DNA of 64,000 nt from Aquipseudomonas alcaligenes (GTDB lineage Bacteria > Pseudomonadota > Gammaproteobacteria > Pseudomonadales > Pseudomonadaceae): the NCBI RefSeq assembly GCF_003205495.1, contig NZ_QJRX01000001.1, forward strand, positions 1 to 64,000. The letters are read 5' to 3'. This document shows, in pieces, positions 40,697 to 50,000 of this stretch. The notes beneath the pieces were generated by a model, which ran no database searches, had not been told where the DNA came from, and worked only from the letters and a program-made list of their open reading frames with translations. The position numbers and the translations under genes are program-made. Within the stretch, counting starts at the first letter, position 1. Every line of letters starts with the position of its first letter.

Positions 40697-42619
40697 ATGA
40701 GTATATTCAGCCACTTCCAGCAAAGATTCGAAGCGACTCGGCAGGAAGAATATTCCCTGCAGGAATATCTGGAGCTGTGCAAGACGGACCGCAGCGCCTA
40801 TGCCACTGCGGCCGAACGCATGCTGATGGCCATCGGCGCGCCCGAGCTGCTGGACACCTCGGTCGATCCGCGGTTGTCGCGGATCTTCTCCAACAAGGTG
40901 ATCCGCCGCTACCCGGCCTTCGCCGACTTCCACGGCATGGAAGAGTGCATCGACCAGATCGTCTCCTACTTCCGCCACGCTGCCCAGGGCCTCGAGGAGA
41001 AGAAGCAGATCCTCTACCTGCTCGGCCCGGTGGGCGGCGGCAAGTCGTCGCTGGCGGAGAAGCTGAAGTCGCTGATGGAGCACATCCCCTTCTACGCCAT
41101 CAAGGGTTCGCCGGTGTTCGAGTCGCCGCTCGGCCTGTTCAACGCCGACGAGGACGGCAAGATCCTCGAGGAGGAGTACGGCATCCCGCAGCGCTACCTG
41201 CGCTCGATCATGTCGCCCTGGGCCACCAAGCGCCTCAACGAGTTCGGCGGCGACATCAGCAAGTTCCGCGTGGTCAAGCTGCACCCCTCGATCCTCAACC
41301 AGATCGCCATCGCCAAGACCGAGCCGGGCGACGAGAACAACCAGGACATCTCCGCCCTGGTCGGCAAGGTGGATATCCGCAAGCTCGAGGAATTCCCGCA
41401 GAACGACGCCGACGCCTACAGCTACTCGGGGGCGCTGTGCCGGGCCAACCAGGGCCTGATGGAGTTCGTCGAGATGTTCAAGGCACCGATCAAGGTGCTG
41501 CACCCGCTGCTGACCGCCACCCAGGAGGGCAACTACAACAGCACCGAGGGCCTCGGCGGGCTGCCCTACAGCGGCATCATCCTGGCCCACTCCAACGAGT
41601 CGGAGTGGCACAGCTTCCGCAACAACAAGAACAACGAGGCGTTCATCGACCGCATCTACATCGTCAAGGTGCCCTACTGCCTGCGCGTCACCGACGAGAT
41701 CAAGATCTATGACAAGCTGCTCACCCACAGCTCGCTGGCCAGCGCCCACTGCGCCCCGGACACCCTGAAGATGCTCGCCCAGTTCTCCGTGCTGAGCCGC
41801 CTGAAGGAGCCGGAGAACTCCAACATCTACTCGAAGATGCGCGTCTACGACGGCGAGAACCTCAAGGACACCGACCCCAAGGCCAAGTCGATCCAGGAGT
41901 ACCGCGACGCCGCCGGGGTGGACGAGGGCATGGCCGGGCTGTCGACCCGCTTCGCCTTCAAGATCCTCTCCAAGGTGTTCAACTTCGACCCGCACGAGAT
42001 CGCCGCCAACCCGGTGCACCTGCTGTATGTGCTGGAGCAGCAGATCGAGCAGGAGCAGTTCCCCGCCGAAACCCGCGAGCGCTACCTGCGCTACATCAAG
42101 GAATACCTGGCGCCGCGCTACATCGAGTTCATCGGCAAGGAGATCCAGACCGCCTACCTGGAGTCCTACAGCGAGTACGGGCAGAACATCTTCGACCGCT
42201 ACGTGCTGTATGCCGACTTCTGGATCCAGGACCAGGAGTACCGCGACCCGGAGACCGGCGAGATCCTCAACCGCGTGGCCCTCAACGAGGAGCTGGAGAA
42301 GATCGAGAAGCCGGCCGGCATCAGCAACCCGAAGGACTTCCGCAACGAGATCGTCAACTTCGTGCTGCGCGCCCGCGCCAACAACAACGGCAAGAACCCC
42401 ACCTGGCTCAGCTACGAGAAGCTGCGCGTGGTGATCGAGAAGAAGATGTTCTCCAACACCGAGGACCTGCTGCCGGTCATCAGCTTCAACGCCAAGGCCA
42501 GCAAGGAGGACCAGCAGAAGCACAACGACTTCGTCAAACGCATGGTCGAGCGCGGCTACACCGAGAAGCAGGTACGCCTGCTGTCGGAATGGTATCTGCG
42601 GGTTCGCAAGTCGCAGTAG
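40697..42619 (+). CDS. prkA: PrkA-type AAA+ serine protein kinase
   Basis: This 640-aa protein (YeaG/PrkA) has Walker A GPVGGGKS (110-117) in an AAA+ core and the PrkA C-terminal domain. In E. coli and Bacillus it is described as a Ser/Thr kinase or an ATP-dependent protease. MEECIDQIVSYFRHAA and ILAHSNESEWHSFRNN are characteristic. A 266-nt leader (40431-40696) precedes it and contains no other gene I can support; a 7-bp stem (40437-40455) lies at its start. It starts the prkA-yeaH-spoVR module. Confidence 0.95.
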   Translation: MSIFSHFQQRFEATRQEEYSLQEYLELCKTDRSAYATAAERMLMAIGAPELLDTSVDPRLSRIFSNKVIRRYPAFADFHGMEECIDQIVSYFRHAAQGLEEKKQILYLLGPVGGGKSSLAEKLKSLMEHIPFYAIKGSPVFESPLGLFNADEDGKILEEEYGIPQRYLRSIMSPWATKRLNEFGGDISKFRVVKLHPSILNQIAIAKTEPGDENNQDISALVGKVDIRKLEEFPQNDADAYSYSGALCRANQGLMEFVEMFKAPIKVLHPLLTATQEGNYNSTEGLGGLPYSGIILAHSNESEWHSFRNNKNNEAFIDRIYIVKVPYCLRVTDEIKIYDKLLTHSSLASAHCAPDTLKMLAQFSVLSRLKEPENSNIYSKMRVYDGENLKDTDPKAKSIQEYRDAAGVDEGMAGLSTRFAFKILSKVFNFDPHEIAANPVHLLYVLEQQIEQEQFPAETRERYLRYIKEYLAPRYIEFIGKEIQTAYLESYSEYGQNIFDRYVLYADFWIQDQEYRDPETGEILNRVALNEELEKIEKPAGISNPKDFRNEIVNFVLRARANNNGKNPTWLSYEKLRVVIEKKMFSNTEDLLPVISFNAKASKEDQQKHNDFVKRMVERGYTEKQVRLLSEWYLRVRKSQ

Positions 42620-42628
42620 TCTGCCATC

Positions 42629-42701
42629 GGCGCCGCGGCATGGCCGCGGTGCCGGTCGCCGTCGCGTTCGGACCTGCCCGTGCCGGCTCTGCCGTGCGGG
42701 C
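42629..42701. repeat. two hairpins between prkA and yeaH
   Basis: GGCGCCGCGGC (42629-42639) pairs with GCCGCGGTGCC (42643-42653), 11 bp with one G-T, around an ATG loop. A second hairpin uses GCCCG (42676-42680) and CGGGC (42697-42701). Both lie in the 101-nt gap between prkA and yeaH, and neither has a T-tract. They may set different expression levels within one message. Confidence 0.6.
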
Positions 42702-42720
42702 CAGGCCCTGAGGAGCATTC

Positions 42721-43992
42721 ATGAGCTACGTCATCGACCGGCGTCTGAACGGCAAGAACAAGAGCACGGTGAACCGCCAGCGTTTCCTGCGGCGTTACCG
42801 TGAACACATCAAGAAGGCCGTGGAGGAGGCCGTCAGCCGGCGCTCCATCACCGACATGGAGCACGGCGAGCAGATCAGCATTCCCGGCCGCGACATCGAC
42901 GAGCCGGTGCTGCACCACGGCCGTGGCGGCCGGCAGACCACCGTGCACCCGGGCAACAAGGAATTCAACGCCGGCGACCATGTGCAGCGCCCGCAGGGCG
43001 GCGGTGGCGGGCGCGGGCCGGGCAAGGCGAGCAACTCCGGCGAGGGCATGGACGAGTTCGTCTTCCAGATCACCCAGGAGGAATTCCTCGACTTCATGTT
43101 CGAGGACCTGGAGCTGCCCAACCTGGTCAAGCGCCACCTGACCGGCACCGACACCTTCAAGACGGTGCGCGCCGGCATCAGCAACGAGGGCAACCCCTCG
43201 CGCATCAACATCGTCCGCACCCTGCGCTCGGCGCACGCCCGGCGCATCGCCCTGTCCGGCTCCAGCCGCAGCAAGCTGCGCGAGACCAAGGCCGAGCTGG
43301 AGCGGCTCAAGCACGAGGAACCGGACAACCTGGGCGACATCCAGGCGCTGGAGGCGGAGATCGAGCGACTCAGCGCGCGGATCAATCGCATCCCCTTCCT
43401 CGACACCTTCGACCTCAAGTACAACCTGCTGGTCAAGCAGCCCAATCCCAGCTCCAAGGCCGTGATGTTCTGCCTGATGGACGTCTCCGGCTCAATGACC
43501 CAGGCCACCAAGGACATCGCCAAGCGCTTCTTCATCCTCTTGTATCTGTTCCTGAAGCGGAACTACGAGCGCATCGAGGTGGTGTTTATCCGCCACCATA
43601 CGAGTGCGAAAGAGGTGGACGAGGAGGAGTTCTTCTACTCCCGCGAGACCGGCGGCACCATCGTCTCCAGCGCGCTCAAGCTGATGCAGGAAATCATGGC
43701 CGCGCGCTACCCGACCAACGAGTGGAACATCTACGGCGCCCAGGCCTCGGACGGCGACAACTGGAACGACGACTCGCCGGTATGCCGCGACATCCTGATC
43801 AACCAGATCATGCCGTTCGTGCAGTACTTCACCTACGTCGAGATCACCCCGCGCGAGCACCAGGCGCTGTGGTACGAGTACGAGCAGGTCGGCGAATCCT
43901 TCGCCAAATCCTTCGCCCAGCAGCAGCTGGTCTCCGCCGCGGACATCTACCCGGTGTTTCGCGAGCTGTTCCAGCGCCGCCTGGTCACCTGA
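42721..43992 (+). CDS. YeaH/YhbH family protein (DUF444)
   Basis: This 423-aa DUF444 protein is predicted to be cytoplasmic and has a VWA-like core with [16 protein letters not shown], a MIDAS-type metal site. [27 protein letters not shown] is the family N-terminus, and a basic Gly-rich patch lies at about 85-105. A GAGGAG Shine-Dalgarno precedes the ATG. It acts with PrkA and SpoVR in a conserved stress/stationary-phase module; the SpoVR gene follows after 10 nt. Confidence 0.95.
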   Translation: MSYVIDRRLNGKNKSTVNRQRFLRRYREHIKKAVEEAVSRRSITDMEHGEQISIPGRDIDEPVLHHGRGGRQTTVHPGNKEFNAGDHVQRPQGGGGGRGPGKASNSGEGMDEFVFQITQEEFLDFMFEDLELPNLVKRHLTGTDTFKTVRAGISNEGNPSRINIVRTLRSAHARRIALSGSSRSKLRETKAELERLKHEEPDNLGDIQALEAEIERLSARINRIPFLDTFDLKYNLLVKQPNPSSKAVMFCLMDVSGSMTQATKDIAKRFFILLYLFLKRNYERIEVVFIRHHTSAKEVDEEEFFYSRETGGTIVSSALKLMQEIMAARYPTNEWNIYGAQASDGDNWNDDSPVCRDILINQIMPFVQYFTYVEITPREHQALWYEYEQVGESFAKSFAQQQLVSAADIYPVFRELFQRRLVT

Positions 43993-44002
43993 GGGCAGCA
44001 CC

Positions 44003-45568
44003 ATGAGCGCAGCCGAGAAAAGACGCCAACCGATCTCCACCGGCTCGGAGTGGACCTTCGAGCTGATCCGCCAGTATGACCGCGAGATCGCCCGCATCGC
44101 CGAGCGCTACGCGCTGGACACCTACCCCAACCAGATCGAGGTGATCACCGCCGAGCAGATGATGGACGCCTACGCCTCGGTCGGCATGCCGCTGGGCTAC
44201 CACCACTGGTCCTATGGCAAGCACTTCCTGGCCACCGAGAAGGGCTACTCGCGCGGACAGATGGGCCTGGCCTACGAGATCGTGATCAACTCCGACCCCT
44301 GCATCGCCTACCTGATGGAAGAGAACACCATGTGCATGCAGGCCCTGGTGATCGCCCACGCCTGCTACGGCCACAACAGTTTCTTCAAGGGCAACTACCT
44401 GTTCCGCACCTGGACCGACGCCAGTTCGATCATCGACTACCTGGTGTTCGCCAAGCAGTACATCATGCAGTGCGAGGAGCGCCACGGCATCGACGCGGTG
44501 GAGGACCTGCTCGACTCCTGCCACGCCCTGATGAACTACGGCGTGGACCGCTACAAGCGCCCCTACCCGATCTCCGCCGAGGAGGAACGGCGCCGCCAGA
44601 AGGAACGCGAGGAGCACCTGCAGAAGCAGATCAACGACCTCTGGCGCACCATCCCCAAGAGCGCCAGCAAGGGCCACGAGCAGGACAGCAAGCGCTGGCC
44701 GGCCGAACCGCAGGAGAACATCCTGTACTTCCTGGAGAAGCACGCGCCGCTGCTGGAACCCTGGCAGCGAGAGGTGATCCGCATCGTGCGCAAGATCGCC
44801 CAGTACTTCTACCCGCAACGCCAGACCCAGGTGATGAACGAGGGCTGGGCGACCTTCTGGCACTACACCCTGATGAACGACCTGTACGACGAGGGCCTGG
44901 TCACCGAAGGCTTCATGATGGAGTTCCTGCAGTCGCACACCAGCGTGATCTACCAGCCCGGCTTCGACAGCCCCTACTACAGCGGCATCAACCCCTACAC
45001 CCTGGGCTTCGCCATCTACAGCGACCTGCGGCGCATGTGCGAGCACCCCACCGAGGAGGACAAGCGCTGGTTCCCGGACATCGCCGGCAGCGACTGGCTG
45101 AGCACCCTCAAGTTCGCCATGGCCAACTTCAAGGACGAGAGTTTCATCCTGCAGTTCCTCTCGCCCAAGGTGATCCGTGACCTCAAGCTGTTCAGCGTGC
45201 TCGACGACGACCAGCAGGACGACCTGCTGATCCCGGCCATCCACGACGAGCCTGGCTACCGGCAGATCCGCGAGACCCTGGCGGCGCAGTACAACCTGGG
45301 CAACCGCGAGCCCAACGTGCAGATCTGGAGCGTCGATCGCCGCGGCGACCGCTCGCTGACCCTGCGCCACTTCCAGCACGAGCGCAAACCGCTGGGCGAG
45401 TCCACCGCCGAGGTGCTCAAGCACCTGCACCGCCTGTGGGGCTTCGACATCCACCTGGAGAGCATGCGCGGCGACCAGATCGTCGGCGTGCAGCACGTGC
45501 CGCCCCGGGGCGAGCAGGACGGCGACAACGAATACCCGCGCCTGGACCTGGTGATTCCGCCGATCTGA
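44003..45568 (+). CDS. SpoVR family protein
   Basis: This 521-aa SpoVR protein is conserved in non-sporulating Gram-negatives next to PrkA. It contains [57 protein letters not shown], and [11 protein letters not shown], a possible metal site. Its activity is unknown. It is 10 nt after yeaH and clearly in its operon. An intergenic gap of only 49 nt follows before cca. Confidence 0.95.
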   Translation: MSAAEKRRQPISTGSEWTFELIRQYDREIARIAERYALDTYPNQIEVITAEQMMDAYASVGMPLGYHHWSYGKHFLATEKGYSRGQMGLAYEIVINSDPCIAYLMEENTMCMQALVIAHACYGHNSFFKGNYLFRTWTDASSIIDYLVFAKQYIMQCEERHGIDAVEDLLDSCHALMNYGVDRYKRPYPISAEEERRRQKEREEHLQKQINDLWRTIPKSASKGHEQDSKRWPAEPQENILYFLEKHAPLLEPWQREVIRIVRKIAQYFYPQRQTQVMNEGWATFWHYTLMNDLYDEGLVTEGFMMEFLQSHTSVIYQPGFDSPYYSGINPYTLGFAIYSDLRRMCEHPTEEDKRWFPDIAGSDWLSTLKFAMANFKDESFILQFLSPKVIRDLKLFSVLDDDQQDDLLIPAIHDEPGYRQIRETLAAQYNLGNREPNVQIWSVDRRGDRSLTLRHFQHERKPLGESTAEVLKHLHRLWGFDIHLESMRGDQIVGVQHVPPRGEQDGDNEYPRLDLVIPPI

Positions 45569-45617
45569 GCCCCGCGGCGCTTTTTCGCTTATCCTCCGCC
45601 GCAACGGAGGAATCGAC

Positions 45618-46850
45618 ATGCAGATCTACAAGGTTGGCGGCGCCGTGCGCGACCGCCTGCTCGGCCGCCCGGTCGCCGACACCGACTGGGTGGTGGTGGG
45701 CGCCAGCGCCGAGGCCATGCAGGCCCGGGGCTTCCGCCCGGTGGGCAGCGACTTCCCGGTCTTCCTCCACCCGCAGACGGGCGAGGAGTACGCCCTGGCC
45801 CGCACCGAGCGCAAGTCGGGCACGGGTTACGGCGGCTTCACCTTCCACGCCAGCCCGGACGTCACCCTGGAAGAGGACCTGATCCGCCGCGACCTGACCA
45901 TCAACGCCATGGCCGAGGACGACCAGGGCCGCATCACCGACCCCTATGGCGGCCAGCGCGACCTGCAGGATCGCGTGCTGCGCCATGTCTCCCCGGCCTT
46001 CGCCGAGGACCCGCTGCGGGTGCTGCGGGTGGCGCGCTTCGCCGCCCGTTATGCGCCGCTGGGCTTCCGCGTCGCCGACGAGACCCTGGAACTGATGCGC
46101 CAGCTGGCCGAGTCCGGCGAGCTGCAGGCGCTGACCGCCGAGCGCAGCTGGAAGGAAATCTCGCGCGCCCTGATGGAGCCGCGCCCGGACGTGTTCATCC
46201 AGGTGCTGCGCGACTGCGGCGCCCTGGCCGAGCTGCTGCCGGAGCTCGATGCCCTATTCGGCGTGCCGCAGCCCGAGGCGCACCACCCGGAAGTGGATAC
46301 CGGCCTGCACTGCCTGATGGTGCTGCGCCAGTGCGCCCTCCACGAGCAGCCGCTGAGCGTGCGCTGGGCCTGCCTGCTGCACGACCTGGGCAAGGGCCGC
46401 ACGCCGGCGGAGGAATGGCCGCGGCATATCGCCCACGAAACCCGCGGGCTCAGGCTGATCGAAGCGGTGAACCAGCGCTGCAAGGCGCCGCGCGACTGCG
46501 CCGAACTGGCGCTGCTGGTCGGCGAGTACCACACCCACGGCCACCGTGCCCTGGAGCTGCGTGCCCAGACCCTGCTGGAACTGCTGCAGAGCTTCGACGT
46601 GTACCGCCGGCCACAGCGCTTCGAGGAGTTTCTCGCCGCCTGCGAGATGGATGCCCGTGGCCGCCTCGGCCTGGAAGAGCGCGACTACCCGCAGGCGGCC
46701 TACCTGCGCGGCGCCATGCAGGCCGCCCGCGCGGTGGCGGTGCAGCCGCTGGTGGAGCGCGGCCTTAAGGGCGCGGAGCTGGGCGAGGCGCTCAAGGGCG
46801 AGCGACTGAAGGCACTCAAGGCCTACAAGGCAAACGCTCAGCCCGCATAG
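45618..46850 (+). CDS. cca: CCA tRNA nucleotidyltransferase
   Basis: This 410-aa enzyme adds or repairs the CCA end of tRNAs. It is the bacterial class II type: [22 protein letters not shown] with catalytic D21 and D23, [10 protein letters not shown], the [17 protein letters not shown] neck, [12 protein letters not shown], and a C-terminal HD domain ([10 protein letters not shown]) that can give phosphohydrolase activity. It is convergent with folK, 17 nt apart. Confidence 0.95.
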   Translation: MQIYKVGGAVRDRLLGRPVADTDWVVVGASAEAMQARGFRPVGSDFPVFLHPQTGEEYALARTERKSGTGYGGFTFHASPDVTLEEDLIRRDLTINAMAEDDQGRITDPYGGQRDLQDRVLRHVSPAFAEDPLRVLRVARFAARYAPLGFRVADETLELMRQLAESGELQALTAERSWKEISRALMEPRPDVFIQVLRDCGALAELLPELDALFGVPQPEAHHPEVDTGLHCLMVLRQCALHEQPLSVRWACLLHDLGKGRTPAEEWPRHIAHETRGLRLIEAVNQRCKAPRDCAELALLVGEYHTHGHRALELRAQTLLELLQSFDVYRRPQRFEEFLAACEMDARGRLGLEERDYPQAAYLRGAMQAARAVAVQPLVERGLKGAELGEALKGERLKALKAYKANAQPA

Positions 46851-46867
46851 CCCTGGGGTAATCCGGG

Positions 46868-47401
46868 CTACAGAGGCGCTGGATTGGTCTGGATCAGCGC
46901 GGCCGGCGTCAGCTCGGCGCCGCGCCAGGTGAAGGGTACCGGCCACAGCTGCTGGTCGATCCGCACCTCGCGCCACAGCTCGGCGAAGGGTTTGCCGGCC
47001 AGCGGATGCAGTGCTTCGGGCGCCAGCAGCGCCAGCGGCCAGAGCACGAAAGCGTTCCTGAGGATTTCCGCGCGCGGCAGCTCCAGGCCATCGAAACTGC
47101 CGGCCAGGTCGCCATACAGCAGCACGTCGATATCCAGCGGCAGCCCCTTGCGCTCGGGGGCGTAGCGGCCGTTGTCGGCCTCGATGAACTTGAGTCGGCG
47201 ATCCAGCTCGGCCAGCGACAGATCGGTGCGCGCGCTGACCACCAGGTTGTAGAAGTTGCCGCTCCTGATCCCCACCGGGCGGCTCTCGAACACCGGCGAG
47301 CAGCGCAGGTCGTGGAGGAAGCCGGCCAGGGCATCGAGACCGGCGACCAGGCGCAACTCGCGCTCGGTGTTGCTGCCCAGTCCGAGGAAGATGACGGTCA
47401 T
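46868..47401 (-). CDS. folK: divergent HPPK (FolK) paralogue
   Basis: This 177-aa protein of the 6-hydroxymethyl-7,8-dihydropterin pyrophosphokinase family has [11 protein letters not shown] (3-13), [10 protein letters not shown] and NFYNLVV. The diagnostic signature normally reads GPRxLDLDI; here it is [12 protein letters not shown], so the Arg of the consensus is absent while both metal-binding Asp residues remain. It may be a second, specialised HPPK. It overlaps the folB stop by 4 nt. Confidence 0.82.
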   Translation of the reverse strand: MTVIFLGLGSNTERELRLVAGLDALAGFLHDLRCSPVFESRPVGIRSGNFYNLVVSARTDLSLAELDRRLKFIEADNGRYAPERKGLPLDIDVLLYGDLAGSFDGLELPRAEILRNAFVLWPLALLAPEALHPLAGKPFAELWREVRIDQQLWPVPFTWRGAELTPAALIQTNPAPL

Positions 47402-47751
47402 GCTCGACTGCGCTCGATTTCCACGCCCACCGCGCGGGCCTGGGCATTGGCGCCGGGCTTGGTTACCCGCAGGCGCAGCCAGGGCATGCCGAACTGCGCC
47501 AGCAGCTGTTCGGCCAGGCGCTCGGCGAAGGTCTCCACCAGCTCGAAACGAGCAGAGGCGGCGAAGGCCTGCACCTGCTGGTTCACCGCGGCGTAATCGA
47601 GCGCCTTGCTCAGGTCGTCAGCGGCGGCGGCCGGGCGGATATCCCAGGCGAACGTCAGGTCCAGGCGCAGGCACTGGCGAATGCCACGCTCCCAGTCGTA
47701 GGCGCCGATCAGGGTGTCGACTTCCAGACCTTCGATGAAAACCTTGTCCAA
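47398..47751 (-). CDS. folB: dihydroneopterin aldolase
   Basis: FolB (117 aa) cleaves dihydroneopterin to 6-hydroxymethyl-dihydropterin in folate synthesis. [25 protein letters not shown] is the family N-terminus, and [28 protein letters not shown] carries the catalytic Glu (in ETFAE). The start is TTG at 47751: GGAG lies 7 nt upstream and this gives the usual length; GTG 47769 is an alternative. It is coupled to the following folK. Confidence 0.92.
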   Translation of the reverse strand: MDKVFIEGLEVDTLIGAYDWERGIRQCLRLDLTFAWDIRPAAAADDLSKALDYAAVNQQVQAFAASARFELVETFAERLAEQLLAQFGMPWLRLRVTKPGANAQARAVGVEIERSRA

Positions 47752-47826
47752 ACCTCGTCTCCGCTGCACGACAAGACCCGCGTCCCGCCGCTAGAATCGG
47801 GGCTCACTCGCCCCGGAATGGATACC

Positions 47827-48396
47827 ATGTTCTGGCTGCTGGCACTGCTCGCCTACCTGCTCGGCTCGCTGTCCTTCGCCATCCTGCTCAGCCGCCTGAG
47901 CGGCGCACCGGATCCGCGCGCCAGCGGCTCGGGCAACCCCGGCGCCACCAACATGCTGCGGGTGGCCGGCAGGAAACTGGCCGTGCTGACCCTGCTCGGC
48001 GACCTGGCCAAGGGCCTGCTGCCGGTACTGATCGCCGGCCTGCTCGGCCTCGCAGTACAGCAGCAAGCCTGGATCGGCCTGGCCGCCGTGATCGGCCACC
48101 TCTACCCGCTGTACTTCCGCTTCAGGGGCGGCAAAGGCGTGGCCACCGCCGCCGGCATGCTGCTCGGTCTCTATCCACCGGCCGCCCTGCTGGCCCTCGC
48201 CGCCTGGGCGCTGACCTTCTTCCTCACTCGCACCAGCTCACTGGCCTCGTTGATCGCCACACCGCTGACCCTGCCCCTGCTGGCCTGGCAGCAGCCGGGC
48301 GCCCTGCTGCCGATGTGCGTGCTGACCGGGCTGATCGTCTGGCGCCATCGCGGCAATCTACGCGACCTCCTGGCCGGACGCGAACGACACTTCTGA
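47827..48396 (+). CDS. plsY: acyl-phosphate glycerol-3-phosphate acyltransferase PlsY
   Basis: PlsY (189 aa) is an inner-membrane acyltransferase that starts phospholipid synthesis with acyl-phosphate and G3[14 protein letters not shown] and the [16 protein letters not shown] loop are the conserved substrate-binding motifs; there are about five membrane helices. ATG 47827 ([13 protein letters not shown]) is preferred to 47818, because it gives the P. aeruginosa length. It is convergent with tsaD. Confidence 0.95.
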   Translation: MFWLLALLAYLLGSLSFAILLSRLSGAPDPRASGSGNPGATNMLRVAGRKLAVLTLLGDLAKGLLPVLIAGLLGLAVQQQAWIGLAAVIGHLYPLYFRFRGGKGVATAAGMLLGLYPPAALLALAAWALTFFLTRTSSLASLIATPLTLPLLAWQQPGALLPMCVLTGLIVWRHRGNLRDLLAGRERHF

Positions 48397-48416
48397 GTCG
48401 CGCCCATAAGCCCGGC

Positions 48417-49442
48417 TCATATGGCCGGCAGCTGCTCCATCGGCCAGCGCGCCTGCACCGCAATCGCGGGTCCTTCGTGCTGCCCGGCCAGCAGGCGCTG
48501 GCAACCGGCATAGGCGATCATCGCGCCGTTGTCGGTGCAGAAACGCGGGCGGGCGTAGAACACCTTGCCCTTGAGCCCACCCAGCATCTGCTCAAGGGAC
48601 TGGCGCAGGGCCTGGTTGGCACTCACCCCGCCGGCGATCACCAGGCTGTTCAGGCCGGTCTGCTTGAGCGCGCGCTTGCACTTGATGGTCAGGGTATCGA
48701 CCACCGCCTCCTGGAAGGCCAGGGCGATATCGGCACGGGTCTGCTCGCTGGCGTCACCGGCCTCGCGGCACTGCTGCCAGGTATTCAGGGTGAAAGTCTT
48801 GAGGCCGCTGAAGCTGAAGTCCAGGCCGGGGCGGTCGGTCATCGGCCGCGGGAAGGTGAAGCGCCCCGGCGTGCCGGAAGCGGCCAGGCGGGCGATTTCC
48901 GGGCCGCCCGGATAGCTCAGCCCCATCAGCTTGGCGGTCTTGTCGAAGGCCTCGCCGGCGGCATCATCCACCGACTCGCCGAGCATCTGGTAGCGCCCGA
49001 TGCCATCGACCCGCACCAGCTGGGTGTGCCCGCCGGAAACCAGCAGGGCGACAAACGGGAAGGCCGGCGGCGTCTCTTCCAGCATGGGTGCCAGCAGGTG
49101 GCCCTCCATATGGTGCACGCCGACCGCCGGAATGTTCCAGGCGAAGGCCAGCGCCTGGGCGCACGCCGCACCGACCAGCAGGGCACCGACCAGCCCCGGA
49201 CCCGAGGTGTAGGCAATGGCCTCGATCTGTGCGGCGTCCACGCCGGCCTCGCCCATGACCTGGCGGATCAGCGGCAGCATGCGCTTGACGTGGTCACGCG
49301 AGGCCAGCTCCGGCACCACGCCGCCGTAGACGCGATGCAGGTCGATCTGGCTGAACAGGGCGTCGGCCAGCAGGCCGCGCTGGCTGTCGTAGAGGGCAAC
49401 GCCGGTTTCGTCGCAGGAAGTTTCCAAGCCCAGCACCAGCAT
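48417..49442 (-). CDS. tsaD: tRNA threonylcarbamoyladenosine transferase TsaD
   Basis: TsaD (341 aa) transfers the threonylcarbamoyl group to A37 of ANN-decoding tRNAs, with TsaB, TsaC and Tsa[29 protein letters not shown], the metal ligands H111 and H115 in [19 protein letters not shown] and [10 protein letters not shown] are all conserved. The ATG at 49442 is the family start; the same frame happens to stay open a long way upstream through the opposite strand of dnaG. Confidence 0.97.
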   Translation of the reverse strand: MLVLGLETSCDETGVALYDSQRGLLADALFSQIDLHRVYGGVVPELASRDHVKRMLPLIRQVMGEAGVDAAQIEAIAYTSGPGLVGALLVGAACAQALAFAWNIPAVGVHHMEGHLLAPMLEETPPAFPFVALLVSGGHTQLVRVDGIGRYQMLGESVDDAAGEAFDKTAKLMGLSYPGGPEIARLAASGTPGRFTFPRPMTDRPGLDFSFSGLKTFTLNTWQQCREAGDASEQTRADIALAFQEAVVDTLTIKCKRALKQTGLNSLVIAGGVSANQALRQSLEQMLGGLKGKVFYARPRFCTDNGAMIAYAGCQRLLAGQHEGPAIAVQARWPMEQLPAI

Positions 49443-49643
49443 GGGTTTGCGCCTTTGATCAGGAGAAATTCGGAGGCGCGCATGATAATCGGCGCCCCTG
49501 GGCCGGGCCAGCGCTTTTCGATCAGAGGCTTTGCATTCCGCAGCGCGAGGCGTTAATATCCGCAGCCCTTGAAAACCGACGTATTCCCGTGCCCTTGCCG
49601 GATCGCGTCGTCCATTCGGTAAAACAGTGAAGGTACGACCTGG

Positions 49644-49859
49644 ATGCCAGCCGTCAAAGTTAAAGAGAACGAACCCTTCGACGTAGCTCTGCGTCGTTTC
49701 AAGCGCTCCTGCGAGAAAGCCGGCGTCCTGGCCGAAGTCCGCAGCCGCGAGTTCTACGAGAAGCCCACCACCGAGCGCAAGCGCAAGGCCGCCGCCGCGG
49801 TCAAGCGTCACGCCAAGAAAGTGCAGCGCGAGCAGCGCCGCCGCGAGCGCCTGTACTGA
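49644..49859 (+). CDS. rpsU: 30S ribosomal protein S21
   Basis: S21 (71 aa) is a basic protein that helps start translation. The [21 protein letters not shown] start and the Arg/Lys-rich C-terminus (RRRERLY) are those of the family. It opens the macromolecular synthesis operon (rpsU-dnaG-rpoD). A possible promoter (TTTGCA at 49530, TAATAT at 49554, 18-bp spacer) lies upstream, but the match is weak. A hairpin after the gene can limit read-through into dnaG. Confidence 0.97.
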   Translation: MPAVKVKENEPFDVALRRFKRSCEKAGVLAEVRSREFYEKPTTERKRKAAAAVKRHAKKVQREQRRRERLY

Positions 49860-49892
49860 GTTATCAGTCGCGCCGCTAAAGGCTTCCGCAAC

Positions 49893-49915
49893 GCCCGGCT
49901 CCGGCCGGGCTTTGC
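49893..49915 (+). terminator. hairpin terminator after rpsU
   Basis: Stem GCCCGGC/GCCGGGC (49893-49899, 49904-49910) with a 4-nt loop is followed by TTTGC. The short T-run suggests partial termination, which would fit the known lower expression of dnaG compared with rpsU in this operon. Confidence 0.65.
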
Positions 49916-50000
49916 ATTTCTGGACTCCGCTTCGCCAGTCGGCGTTGAACGGAGTTTTTTCGTTTATGCTGCCGCCTTCGGCAACCCACGCTGACGAGCC

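Noticed and set aside
40490-42718. 742-residue minus-strand open frame opposite prkA
   Set aside because: Same pattern of a GC-rich antisense frame; PrkA is strongly conserved on the plus strand.
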